From positions 1 through 36,995 of the forward strand of contig CAYNWK010000027.1 of the NCBI GenBank assembly GCA_964400875.1: a stretch of 36,995 nt of DNA. Reading direction: 5' to 3'. Position 1 is the stretch's first letter; every line of letters begins with the position of its first letter. This DNA is from CAYNWK01 sp964400875. Its GTDB lineage: Bacteria; Chloroflexota; Anaerolineae; Anaerolineales; UBA4823. Below the pieces are notes generated by a model that made no database searches, had not been told where the DNA came from, and worked only from the letters and a program-made list of their open reading frames with translations. This document shows positions 23,812-31,598 of the stretch, piece after piece. A program made the translations under genes and the position numbers.

Positions 23812-24660
23812 TTAGAGGCGACGCAGCACCCCCCTGATGATGGTCGTTAACTTCGGAACGATCACCTCTCCGGCAGCCAGAACTTCTTGGTGGGAAGTAG
23901 GCGTATTACCGTCGAGATTAGCTTGATTGCTGATCCCGGAAACCCCCAGAACGCGCAGACCCGCATGGCGAGCGATGGTAACTTCCGGAACCGTCGACAT
24001 GCCGACAGCGTCCACCCCAATGGCGCGCAGGAAACGCAGATCGGCGGGCGTTTCAAATGATGGCCCGGCCAGGCAGACGTAAACACCTTCTTGCGGGGTC
24101 AAATCGTTCTCCGCGGCCGCTTCACGAGCCAGTTGCAGCAGTTCCCGGTCGTAGCTCTGGGCCATGTCGGGAAAACGCGGTCCAAGCTCGTCGATGTTCG
24201 GACCGCGCAAGGGGTTGAGACCAGCCATGCCGATCAGGTTCAAGTGATCGGTGATTAACATGAGGTCGCCCGGTTTGAAATTCGGGTTAACCGCGCCGGC
24301 GGCGTTGGTGACGATCAGGGTCTCAATGCCCAGCCGCGCCATCACCCTCACGGGCAGCCCTACTTCGGTGATGCTGTAGCCTTCGTAATAATGGACCCGG
24401 CCTTGCATCATCAGGACGTCCTGGTCTTCGAGTTTTCCAATTACCAGGCGCCCTTCATGACCTTCCACTGTGGAGACCGGCCAGAATGGGAGTTCCCTGG
24501 TTGGGATCGTGGTAGCATCCCCAACGCTCTTCACCAGGGAGCCCAATCCAGAGCCCAGGATGACGGCGACTTTGGGGTCAACCGAGATCCTGCCGCGAAC
24601 GGCGCCAGCCACGCGATCGATCTCCTCCAACGAGAAGAATTCGTGCATCGAGCTTTTCAT
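23812..24660 (-). CDS. Purine nucleoside phosphorylase (PNP-I, trimeric type)
   Basis: A 282-residue enzyme that splits (deoxy)inosine and (deoxy)guanosine with phosphate (EC 2.4.2.1) for purine salvage. Family motifs are VILGSGLGSLVKSV (phosphate loop), GRVHYYEGYS, TNAAGAVNP, CLAGPSFETPADLRFLRAIG, DAVGMSTVPE and GVSGISNQAN. The Asn near the C-terminal end of the last motif is typical of 6-oxopurine PNPs. Length matches the family. ATG 24660 overlaps the upstream recombinase-like stop (ATGA), so translation is coupled. A second in-frame ATG lies four codons in. Confidence 0.95.
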   Translation of the reverse strand: MKSSMHEFFSLEEIDRVAGAVRGRISVDPKVAVILGSGLGSLVKSVGDATTIPTRELPFWPVSTVEGHEGRLVIGKLEDQDVLMMQGRVHYYEGYSITEVGLPVRVMARLGIETLIVTNAAGAVNPNFKPGDLMLITDHLNLIGMAGLNPLRGPNIDELGPRFPDMAQSYDRELLQLAREAAAENDLTPQEGVYVCLAGPSFETPADLRFLRAIGVDAVGMSTVPEVTIARHAGLRVLGVSGISNQANLDGNTPTSHQEVLAAGEVIVPKLTTIIRGVLRRL

Positions 24661-25550
24661 GCCCCGTCTCCGCAGGAATCCTCCAGCCGCCTTAACAACG
24701 CTTGCGTCGAGAGGGGATTGCTGTGGCCTAAAAGGGCCTGAATTTCGTTAAGGGAGCGACCGTCGCGGGACATATTCATCGCGGCCGTATGGCGCACGAG
24801 GCGAGGGGATAGATCGACAGGCGGGTCGACGCGTTTGCCCCAATGGCGTAAAATCTGCCAAATGCCCTGGCGACTCATCCGCCTGCCCATCTGGCTGACG
24901 AACAGGGCGTGGTCGTCTGGCTGGGGGTTCATGTCCGGCCGTCCTTCATTAACATATTCATTCAACGTTTCGGAGGCACTATTTAGCGGCAGCCAGACGT
25001 CATTATCACCTTCCGGCGTCAGGCGTATGCGCCGGTTGCGCAGGTCTAGATCGGACAGATCGAGTTCAACCAGGGTGCCCACCGTCAGGCCCGTCTCCAG
25101 CAAGAGCGACAGGATGGCCTGATCGCGGCGCGCCCGGGGACGTGAAGAGGAGGCGATAATTTCTTTGATCTCGGAAACCTGATCGGCGGACAGGCACTGC
25201 GGTCCATCCGGAGGAGAAACCGAAGTGATCAGCTGGTCGATCCGGTCGGTGGCCGGAGCGAGCAAGTCGTTTTCGACGAGACCGCGCTTGCGAAGATAGG
25301 TCACAAATCGGCGCAGCGTCGCCCTGCGCCGGCGAAGGGTGCTTTGCCGCCTGCCAGATAGGCGTTCTTTTTCAAGGAACTCAGCCACTTCAACTGCAGT
25401 GAGATCGTCCAGTCGAGGCGCGCGGGCAAGTTTTTTCCTTAAATGACCAGTAAACACCTTTAAATCATTGGCGTAAGCCAGACGCGTGCTCTCCGAATAT
25501 GCACCGGGAGCCTCCAGGCTGATTAAGAATGCATTGATTTGCTCTTGCAT
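24657..25550 (-). CDS. Tyrosine-recombinase homologue lacking catalytic residues
   Basis: ATG 25550 (MQEQINAFL) has GGAG 10 nt upstream and gives 297 residues, the size of XerC/XerD. The N-terminal SAM-like core-binding domain (10-90) and the C-terminal catalytic fold are clear, but active-site positions are changed. Arg-I in the usual TGLR is Thr156 (LLETGLTVGTLVELDL). The beta-2/3 Lys is not evident (LTPEGDNDVWLPL). His-II of HxxR is Arg250 (SPRLVRHT). Arg253 and His276 (LLGHS) remain. The nucleophile Tyr region reads STQALLRRL with no Tyr to the end. It probably binds DNA without recombining it. The frame is intact. Confidence 0.8.
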   Translation of the reverse strand: MQEQINAFLISLEAPGAYSESTRLAYANDLKVFTGHLRKKLARAPRLDDLTAVEVAEFLEKERLSGRRQSTLRRRRATLRRFVTYLRKRGLVENDLLAPATDRIDQLITSVSPPDGPQCLSADQVSEIKEIIASSSRPRARRDQAILSLLLETGLTVGTLVELDLSDLDLRNRRIRLTPEGDNDVWLPLNSASETLNEYVNEGRPDMNPQPDDHALFVSQMGRRMSRQGIWQILRHWGKRVDPPVDLSPRLVRHTAAMNMSRDGRSLNEIQALLGHSNPLSTQALLRRLEDSCGDGA

Positions 25551-25950
25551 AAATCCAATTCTCCTCACAACTGCCCTATTTAAGGGCTTGGTCCGGGGAT
25601 CAATTCGCGAAAAGCACTCCCGATCTCCCCTGATTAAAACGCCTCTGAGGGCAGTATCTGGCAAAGACGGAGCACGTGATTCGCTAAATTGATCCTTCAC
25701 TCCTTCGGCGGGAAACATTATATCATAGTGCAGATTTTAACAAAGTCGCACTTGGACAGCCTTTCCAGGCATTTCCTTTACAGATCTGTCCGGAGAAAGC
25801 TGAAACGGCGCTGGAAGCGTAAAAGCCTTGATATATCTTTCTTGACATTCAAGAGGTGACCGCTGGAGTGGAATCTCCCCCGCACGAGATCTTCGAACGA
25901 GCCCCCAATATCCTTCACAAGTGGGGGCAAATCGTCTAAATGTTATAGAC
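25551..25950. other. Intergenic region with promoter of the recombinase-PNP unit
   Basis: 400 bp without a convincing gene. A minus-strand promoter (TATAAT 25717-25722; TTGTTA 25738-25743, 15-nt spacer) would give a leader of about 160 nt before ATG 25550. The reading frame stays open upstream to 25718 but lacks recombinase-like sequence. CTTGACATTCAAG at 25841-25853 resembles the core of the palindrome in the DUF2089 promoter. Confidence 0.5.
25901..25928 (-). terminator. Possible hairpin terminator after threonine aldolase gene
   Basis: GCCCCCA / TGGGGGC, 7-bp stem with a 14-nt loop, 22 bp past the stop. No T-run follows on the minus strand, so efficiency is doubtful. Confidence 0.35.
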
Positions 25951-26991
25951 CTACTCCAACACAGTCTTGAAAGCTGCTACAGCCTGATCAACGTCGTGGT
26001 CATCGATCCAATAATGGGCAACGAGACGGAAGCGGCGAGGGCCGTCACCGCCAACGAGCACCCCGCATTCGGCCAGCCGAGCAGAGACCTGCACGCCGTC
26101 TAAGGGCAAATCCTCAGCCAGGCTGAGGAAGACCATATTGGTCTTTGGCGTGTCCGGGTCCAGTATTAAGCCGGGGATACTCGCCAGGCCGGCGGCTAAA
26201 CGCGCCGCGCGGTGGTGGTCCTCAGCCAGACGGTCGACCATAGTTTCCAGGGCGACGATCCCGGCCGCAGCCAGGATACCCGCCTGGCGCATGCCGCCGC
26301 CGAGCTGTTTGCGGGCGCGCAGGGCGTGTTCGACAAACTGGCGAGAGCCGCACAGCAGCGAGCCGACCGGCGCGCTGAGCCCTTTGCTCAGGCAAAAAGT
26401 GACCGAATCGGCGGGGGCCGCCAGTTCAGCGGCGCTGACGCCCAGGGCAACGGCTGCGTTGAACAGCCTGGCGCCGTCCAGATGTAAGCTCAAGCCGTGT
26501 TCGTGGACAAGTTCTCCGACTGCCCGGGTATATTCCACGGAGAGCGGAGCTCCGCCGCAGCGGTTGTGCGTGTTCTCCAGCGCGACCAACCGGCTGATAG
26601 GATAATGCGGATTGCCGCGGGGGCGGATCGCCTCACGCACCGCTTCAAGATCCAGCGTACCGTCCGGTTGGTTGGGGATCAGGCGCATGGCAACACCGCC
26701 TAACGCGGAAGCGCCTCCTGCTTCGTTCAAGAACACGTGAGCTTTGTCGCCGAGGATGGCCTCGTCCCCCCGCTGGCAGTGCGTCAAGACCGCAGCCAGG
26801 TTGCCCATCGTGCCCGAAGGGACGAACAGCGCAGCCTCTTTGCCGACCATCGCCGCGCCAAGATCTTGCAAGCGGTTGACCGTGGGGTCCTCACCATAGA
26901 CGTCATCCCCGACGACGGCCTGGGCCATCGCCGCGCGCATCTCGGGGGTAGGTTGGGTGACGGTGTCCGATCTTAAGTCGATGTTTTCCAT
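25951..26991 (-). CDS. ltaE: Low-specificity L-threonine aldolase
   Basis: A 346-residue PLP enzyme cleaving L-threonine or allo-threonine to glycine and acetaldehyde (EC 4.1.2.48). Motifs are IDLRSDTVTQPTPEMR at the N-terminus, GDDVYGEDPTVNRL, LFVPSGTMGNLAAVLTHC, LENTHNRCGG, LHLDGARLFNAAVALG and TFCLSKGLSAPVGS with the PLP lysine. Length is normal. The start overlaps the rluD-like gene by 19 nt, so it belongs to the lspA-rluD-ltaE unit. Confidence 0.95.
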   Translation of the reverse strand: MENIDLRSDTVTQPTPEMRAAMAQAVVGDDVYGEDPTVNRLQDLGAAMVGKEAALFVPSGTMGNLAAVLTHCQRGDEAILGDKAHVFLNEAGGASALGGVAMRLIPNQPDGTLDLEAVREAIRPRGNPHYPISRLVALENTHNRCGGAPLSVEYTRAVGELVHEHGLSLHLDGARLFNAAVALGVSAAELAAPADSVTFCLSKGLSAPVGSLLCGSRQFVEHALRARKQLGGGMRQAGILAAAGIVALETMVDRLAEDHHRAARLAAGLASIPGLILDPDTPKTNMVFLSLAEDLPLDGVQVSARLAECGVLVGGDGPRRFRLVAHYWIDDHDVDQAVAAFKTVLE

Positions 26992-27932
26992 GTTGGGCTC
27001 CTGGAGGACGATCGATCGCGTAACTGGTCGAGTACCTGGCGAAGCTCCCCCGGCAGCGGCGCTTCGAAGGTGGTGGCGACTTTTTTCCCCGGGAGACGGA
27101 TGCTCAATTGTGAGGCGTGCAAGAAGTGCCGCTCCAGGGGGATGCTCGGATGGCGCCTGCCGTAAGTCGTGTCGCCTGCTACCGGGCAGCCAATGAAAGC
27201 CAAGTGAACGCGAATCTGGTGTGTGCGCCCGGTGACCGGGTGAACTTCGAGCAGCGTATGCTCGGCGAAGGTTTCCCGGGTGAAGTATTCGCTGGCGGCG
27301 GAACGCCCTCTTCCTGGCGGCACGGGAGCCATGGACTTCGGATCGCGCGCATCGCGTCCCACGGCGACTTCAATACGCCCCTGCGGGGTGGGCGGCGACC
27401 CGTCTACCAGGGCCAGATAGGTTTTTTGAACCTCGCGGTCGCGGAATTGATTCTGCAGCCAGCGATGCGTGCGGTCGTTTTTTGCCAGCAGGATCAACCC
27501 GGAGGTCTCTTTATCCAGGCGGTGAACGACCCCAGGGCGCTGCACGCCGCCGACGCCTTCGAGATCGGGCGCGTGCGCCAGCGCAGCATGTACTAACGTA
27601 CCGGTGTGATGGCCTGCCGAGGGATGGACGACCATCCCAGCCGGTTTATCCACCACCAGCAGGTTTTCGTCTTCGTAGATCACCTTGATCGGAATGTCTT
27701 CCGGCTCGATGTGGGAAGGTTGCGCGGGGGGGATCTCGATATGGATCTCGGCTTCGCCTTCCAGCTGCTGACCGGTTTTTTGAGCTGGCACCCCATCCAC
27801 AGTCACGCGCCCATCTTTGATCCAGGCTTGCAGGCGTGAACGGGAGTACTCCGGCAGGCGTTCCACCAGGAACTTGTCCAACCGATTGGGATGCTCGGAG
27901 GCGAACGTAAAGGTGCGCTGCTGGTCAGTCAC
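26973..27932 (-). CDS. RluD-family 23S rRNA pseudouridine synthase
   Basis: I chose GTG 27932, which overlaps the lspA stop by 8 nt and follows GGGG at about 9 nt, giving 319 residues of the usual size. A more distal start at 27989 lies deep in lspA. An S4 RNA-binding domain is at about 12-70 (RLDKFLVERLPEYSRSRLQA). The pseudouridine synthase domain has VVDKPAGMVVHPSAGH and VVHRLDKETSGLILLAKN with the catalytic Asp, then HPVTGRTHQIRVHLAFIGCP. It isomerises uridines in 23S rRNA helix 69 if truly RluD; RluC/YlyB-type specificity cannot be excluded. Pairing with lspA is common in bacteria. Confidence 0.92.
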   Translation of the reverse strand: MTDQQRTFTFASEHPNRLDKFLVERLPEYSRSRLQAWIKDGRVTVDGVPAQKTGQQLEGEAEIHIEIPPAQPSHIEPEDIPIKVIYEDENLLVVDKPAGMVVHPSAGHHTGTLVHAALAHAPDLEGVGGVQRPGVVHRLDKETSGLILLAKNDRTHRWLQNQFRDREVQKTYLALVDGSPPTPQGRIEVAVGRDARDPKSMAPVPPGRGRSAASEYFTRETFAEHTLLEVHPVTGRTHQIRVHLAFIGCPVAGDTTYGRRHPSIPLERHFLHASQLSIRLPGKKVATTFEAPLPGELRQVLDQLRDRSSSRSPTWKTST

Positions 27933-28497
27933 TCCAGTTTTCCCCAGGCAAGCTATCGCCCGGCGAAGCGCTTTGACTAATGGATTCATCCGAGCGTTGT
28001 GATTGATCTTCCGGGATATCGGTCGTTTGATTCCGCTCTTTGATCCAGACCCCCAGGATGAGGATGGCGACTCCGATCGAAATGCTGGCGTCGGCGATGT
28101 TAAACACCGGGAAATTAGCGATGGAGATAAAGTCTGTGACGTGCCCGATTGTCAGCCGGTCGATCAAGTTGCCGAGTGCGCCGCTCAGCTGCAGACCCAT
28201 CGCCAAGCGCAGCGTCAGGTCCCCACGCGGTACTTGCGGATAATAGTACAGGATCGCCAGGGATACGACGATCGCCAATATGGTGAACACTCCGCTGAAG
28301 CCCTGCAATAGTCCAAAGGCGGCGCCGGTGTTGCTCCAGTGGACGATACGGGCGTACGGTTCTAACCACACCCAGGGGGACCAGGTCGAACCCAAAGGTA
28401 AACCATTGCGCACCAGGCTCTTGGTCCATTGATCGAGCAGGATGATCGCGCCGGCGAACAGGAAAAGTCCTAGATAATCTACGATCTTACGCTTCAA
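27925..28497 (-). CDS. lspA: Lipoprotein signal peptidase (signal peptidase II)
   Basis: A 190-residue inner-membrane aspartyl protease (EC 3.4.23.36) that cuts prolipoproteins before the lipidated Cys. It has four transmembrane helices. Conserved blocks are LDQWTKSLV, NTGAAFGLL, GALGNLIDRLTIGHVTDFI with one catalytic Asp, and FNIADASISIGV with the other. The start is TTG 28497, with a strong GGAGG at 6 nt. The C-terminal 30 residues are an unusual hydrophilic Ser/Asp/Glu tail. Substrates in this window include the lipoproteins at 7015-11754 and 13621. Confidence 0.95.
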   Translation of the reverse strand: MKRKIVDYLGLFLFAGAIILLDQWTKSLVRNGLPLGSTWSPWVWLEPYARIVHWSNTGAAFGLLQGFSGVFTILAIVVSLAILYYYPQVPRGDLTLRLAMGLQLSGALGNLIDRLTIGHVTDFISIANFPVFNIADASISIGVAILILGVWIKERNQTTDIPEDQSQRSDESISQSASPGDSLPGENWSD

Positions 28498-28562
28498 ACG
28501 ATACCTCCATCAACGCGCCAGCATGGCTTAGATTCACATCCGGCGCGCTTGCTGGCTCCATT

Positions 28563-29162
28563 TTACCGCAGGAACCCGGTACTGCAGATCAGCGCTTGGT
28601 GAGAGACGCCTGCTGAGGCGGCGAGCGCGGCGCGCAGCCGGCGCAAGGTCAGATTCTCAGGGAGCCGGAAGAGGTGCGCCGGGCAGCCCGAGCGGCAGTC
28701 GGTGGCGCCAAAGCCAGGCGCCGGCGTGGATATCCCCGGCGTCGCAGCGAGCGCCAGGCTCCAGCGGCATTCCAATTTGGTCGGGAGCTCGCTCGCGGCG
28801 GCGTTGTCAGAAGCGTGCGCACCTTCATCCGTCGATTCCAAGAAGCAATAGCCGCTCACACGGCCGGCTTTGCGCAGGTTGTCGATGTGCCAGTGGGGGC
28901 GTCCCGCGCCGCGCAGGTGCCTGCCCAGGCGGGCGCGCAGCCCTCCCGAGCCGCCTGCGCTGCCCAGGTAAACGTAATCCCCAGCGGAGAAGTCGAACTT
29001 TCCCAGGAGGCCGATTTGAACCCTCCGGGATGCAGGTACGAAGAGCGCCAGGGCATAGCTGCCGCCAGACGAGGGGATCTTTGCTACATCATTGGAGAGG
29101 TCGAAGGGCTGGTCTGGCTGCATGATGCTTTGAATTGGCTCAACGAAAAGAAGGATTTGCAA
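28563..29162 (-). CDS. DUF123 (GIY-YIG-like) protein
   Basis: A 199-residue protein with the DUF123 domain found alone or fused to endonuclease III. Landmarks are GSYALALFVP, DFSAGDYVYLGSAGGSGGLR, ARLGRHLRG, HWHIDNLRK and FGATDCRSGCPAHLFRL. Family relatives resemble the GIY-YIG nuclease fold, but activity is unproven. The start at 29162 overlaps the upstream gene by 23 nt and has GGTGG at 6 nt; ATG 29123 is an alternative giving 186 residues. It is last in the biosynthetic run, and a link to it may be incidental. Confidence 0.75.
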   Translation of the reverse strand: MQILLFVEPIQSIMQPDQPFDLSNDVAKIPSSGGSYALALFVPASRRVQIGLLGKFDFSAGDYVYLGSAGGSGGLRARLGRHLRGAGRPHWHIDNLRKAGRVSGYCFLESTDEGAHASDNAAASELPTKLECRWSLALAATPGISTPAPGFGATDCRSGCPAHLFRLPENLTLRRLRAALAASAGVSHQALICSTGFLR

Positions 29163-30075
29163 CCACCCGTCCCACGAAATCCAGCTGGTGAGCGACGTAG
29201 ATTAATTCGCCGCGCGCTATCTGTTCGTGCCGGGCAGCGATCCAATCCTCGAATGCCTTTGCCCCCAGCTCGGGATGGTTGCGCAACGCCTGGTAGATGG
29301 TATGGACGATGAAATGCAGAAAGTAGGCTTCGTCAGCCGGGTAGCCGTTAGCCTGCGGGTAAACGACCCAATCCGAGCTGCCGGCCTCCAGGACCTGGCC
29401 CCCGGCGGCGCTCAGATGCTGGAACAGCCTGCGACCGGTCCGGCTGTCGCCGGAGGGTCCTCCCCGGATCTGGCGCTGGTCCATCGTAGCGTGGTACAGC
29501 CGCAAGATTTGAGCATCCAGGCGCGGATCGATCACGGGCTCGAAGACGGTCAGCCCGTCGAAATTGATCGGGAAATAAAACAAGCCCTCGCCCGAGAGCA
29601 AGCCAAACAATTTCATCAAGGATTGAGGCAGTGAGGTGAGGTCCAGGAAAGCGTGGGCGATGAGTACTTCCCACTGGCGGCTGCCACCGGTCCGTTTAGC
29701 GAAATCGAAGACGTCCGCCAGGATGAACTCGACAGCGACGCGCTCATCCCGGCGCGCCAGGAGCATCTCGCCCTGGTTTTCTTCGAGCCGGTAGTCATGA
29801 TCGGCTGCCCAACGATACAGCCAGCTTCGAGCGTGGCGCAGGTTGTCCGGCTGTTCATCCACTGCGGTGTAATGCACATCCCGCAGCAGCCCGCTCGAGA
29901 GGAGTCTTTCCAGCATGGCACCGATGCCAGCGCCAGCTTCCAGCACGCGAAGCGTAGCTTGGGGTGGAAACGCTTCCAGCTGGTCCAAAAACCGCTGCCA
30001 GACCTGGTAGTTCAACGCCCGGTCGTCCACGCTCTTTTTGGATGCCAGATAGCGGGGGAAAGAATAGTCCTCCAT
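29140..30075 (-). CDS. SAM-dependent methyltransferase-like protein
   Basis: ATG 30075 (MEDYSFPRYLAS) lies 4 nt after the glycosyltransferase stop, with GGTGGG at 8 nt; 311 residues. The ATG at 30147 would overlap the previous gene by 68 nt. Residues about 40-65 hold the SAM-binding motif I (LRVLEAGAGIGAMLERL); motif II region reads HYTAVDEQPDNLRHA. The C-terminal half (FYFPINFDGLTVFEP; HFIVHTIYQAL) is not typical of characterised enzymes. Substrate unknown. Its tight placement after a GT4 enzyme suggests it acts on the same product (inference). Confidence 0.75.
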   Translation of the reverse strand: MEDYSFPRYLASKKSVDDRALNYQVWQRFLDQLEAFPPQATLRVLEAGAGIGAMLERLLSSGLLRDVHYTAVDEQPDNLRHARSWLYRWAADHDYRLEENQGEMLLARRDERVAVEFILADVFDFAKRTGGSRQWEVLIAHAFLDLTSLPQSLMKLFGLLSGEGLFYFPINFDGLTVFEPVIDPRLDAQILRLYHATMDQRQIRGGPSGDSRTGRRLFQHLSAAGGQVLEAGSSDWVVYPQANGYPADEAYFLHFIVHTIYQALRNHPELGAKAFEDWIAARHEQIARGELIYVAHQLDFVGRVVANPSFR

Positions 30076-30079
30076 GGCT

Positions 30080-31159
30080 TCAACCCACCAGCTCACTGAG
30101 GTACCCTCGAACCCGCTCGCCGGTCTGTTCCCAGGTGGGGTGACCATGGTAACGTTCCCGGGCGGCCCGGCTCATGCGGAAGAGCAGCTCTCGATCTTGT
30201 ATGAGGCTGCGCAGGTGATCCGCTAACGCCTCAGCATCGCCCGGCGCAATGAGATAGCCGTCCACGCCGTGGGTGACGATCTCTCCGGCCGCGCCGGCAG
30301 TCGAGGCGATGGCGGGGAGACCAAAACCCATGCCTTCCAGATAGGCGATACCGAATCCTTCGTAGGATGAGGGCACGACCAGCAGCTGGTTCGTGAGGAA
30401 CTCTTCGACCAGCGGGGAATCCTCGAGCGGGCCGGTGAAGCGCAGATTGTCATCCAGGCCGAACTCAGCCGCGCTGCGTAGAATTCTCCCGGCGTACCCC
30501 CGGTCCATCTCCAGGCTGCCCGTCACCGCCAGCTGCCAGGTATCCTTCGGCAGCCGGCGCAGGGCTTGCAGCAAAGTGTGAAGCCCTTTCCGGGGGATCA
30601 CGTTACCCAAGAAGAAGATGCGCAGCGGTCCGGATGAATAAGCCCGCTGGCGTAACGCTTCCGGAGAAATATCCGGGTTCAGGCGGTCGCCGGCCGGGCA
30701 AGCGACCACGCCGGGCGGATCTTCGCCCAGCAGACCTGACACCACACGCCGGGTGGTCTGGCTGTTGAAGATAAACCCATCGATGGAAGCGAGGTAGCAT
30801 CGTTCCACGCTGCGGTAAAGACTGTTCTGCCAGCCCGGTCGAGCTTCGCTGCTGCGCAGATGGTGAATTATGGACACCAGCGGATAAGCGACCTTCTTTT
30901 TGAGACGTTGGTTGAGCCAAAAAACAGAGGGGTGATTGAGCTCATCCTGGATCAGGGCATCTATCTTCAGCCGGACCAGCTTCTCGAATAAAGGTGTTGA
31001 AAAGTTATCCATCAGGTGGCGGGGGTAGCTGCGCCAGGGTAGGGACACTAGGCTCACGTCATCGCCGTGCTCCCTCAAATAAGCGACCATTTTGCGGTCG
31101 TACAGGTAGCCTCCCGAAAGCGTATCGAGGCTGCCATAAATGAGCAGAGCGAGGCGCAT
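30080..31159 (-). CDS. GT4-family glycosyltransferase
   Basis: A 359-residue retaining glycosyltransferase of GT-B fold, cytoplasmic or membrane-associated. The C-terminal donor-binding half is clear: RIFFLGNVIPRKGLHTLLQA, LRFTGPLEDSPLVEEFL, LLVVPSSYEGFGIAYLEGMG with the conserved EGFG...E, and GVDGYLIAPGDAEALADHL. The N-terminal acceptor half begins MRLALLIYGSLDTLSGG. Sugar donor and acceptor are unknown. It sits 17 bp after the PTPS-like gene and 4 nt before the methyltransferase-like gene, so all three are co-transcribed. Confidence 0.9.
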   Translation of the reverse strand: MRLALLIYGSLDTLSGGYLYDRKMVAYLREHGDDVSLVSLPWRSYPRHLMDNFSTPLFEKLVRLKIDALIQDELNHPSVFWLNQRLKKKVAYPLVSIIHHLRSSEARPGWQNSLYRSVERCYLASIDGFIFNSQTTRRVVSGLLGEDPPGVVACPAGDRLNPDISPEALRQRAYSSGPLRIFFLGNVIPRKGLHTLLQALRRLPKDTWQLAVTGSLEMDRGYAGRILRSAAEFGLDDNLRFTGPLEDSPLVEEFLTNQLLVVPSSYEGFGIAYLEGMGFGLPAIASTAGAAGEIVTHGVDGYLIAPGDAEALADHLRSLIQDRELLFRMSRAARERYHGHPTWEQTGERVRGYLSELVG

Positions 31160-31176
31160 TGGCCGCTAGCGTTCCG

Positions 31177-31554
31177 TTACAGGTCGAGGCGGTAAGACGC
31201 CCAGGCGATCTCGTTCTCCCAGAGGACCACCGTCAGCGCGCTCAGGTTCGGCGCGTGGAGTTCCGCCGCCAGCGCCTGGCAAAGCAGGCGCGAGAAGTGC
31301 TCGATGCTGGGATTCAACCCGGCGAACTCCGGCAGGTCGTTGAGCGTGTGATCGCGATAGCGTGAGGTGAGGGCTTCCAGGTGGGCTTCGATCGCTACGA
31401 TGTCCACCAGGTAGCCGTGCTGGTCCAACGCATCGCCTTCCAGCTGCACTTCAACCTGGTAATGGTGAGCATGCAGCTCGTTTTCTGCCCCCCAATCGCC
31501 GCCGATCAAATAGTGCTGGGCGATGAAGTCACGTTTTACGGCAACTCGATACAC
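31177..31554 (-). CDS. PTPS/QueD-family protein with Glu at the catalytic Cys position
   Basis: A 125-residue homologue of 6-pyruvoyltetrahydropterin / 6-carboxytetrahydropterin synthase. Zinc-type His are seen in DFIAQHYL and NELHAHHYQVEV. Other landmarks are YRDHTLNDLPEF, LNPSIEHFSRLL and VLWENEIAWASY. The catalytic Cys, four residues before the first His of HxH in E. coli QueD, is Glu here (ENELHAH). A Cys-to-Glu change is known in PTPS-III enzymes such as the Plasmodium one that makes 6-hydroxymethyl-dihydropterin. The start is GTG 31554, the only candidate since a stop lies just upstream. The GTP cyclohydrolase nearby is type II, not the type I that supplies pterins. Confidence 0.85.
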   Translation of the reverse strand: MYRVAVKRDFIAQHYLIGGDWGAENELHAHHYQVEVQLEGDALDQHGYLVDIVAIEAHLEALTSRYRDHTLNDLPEFAGLNPSIEHFSRLLCQALAAELHAPNLSALTVVLWENEIAWASYRLDL

Positions 31555-31598
31555 GGATCGATACCATTCCTTTCATCCACGAAGTTCGAAGGTCTCCC

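Noticed and set aside
23812..25550. Recombinase plus flanks as a mobile element or integron
   Set aside because: No attachment sites, terminal repeats, cassette structure or compositional shift are seen, and the recombinase lacks its catalytic residues.
28498..28562. GCCAGCA / TGCTGGC inverted repeat as terminator of the DUF123 gene
   Set aside because: The loop is long, no T-run follows, and it overlaps the lspA leader; too weak to call.
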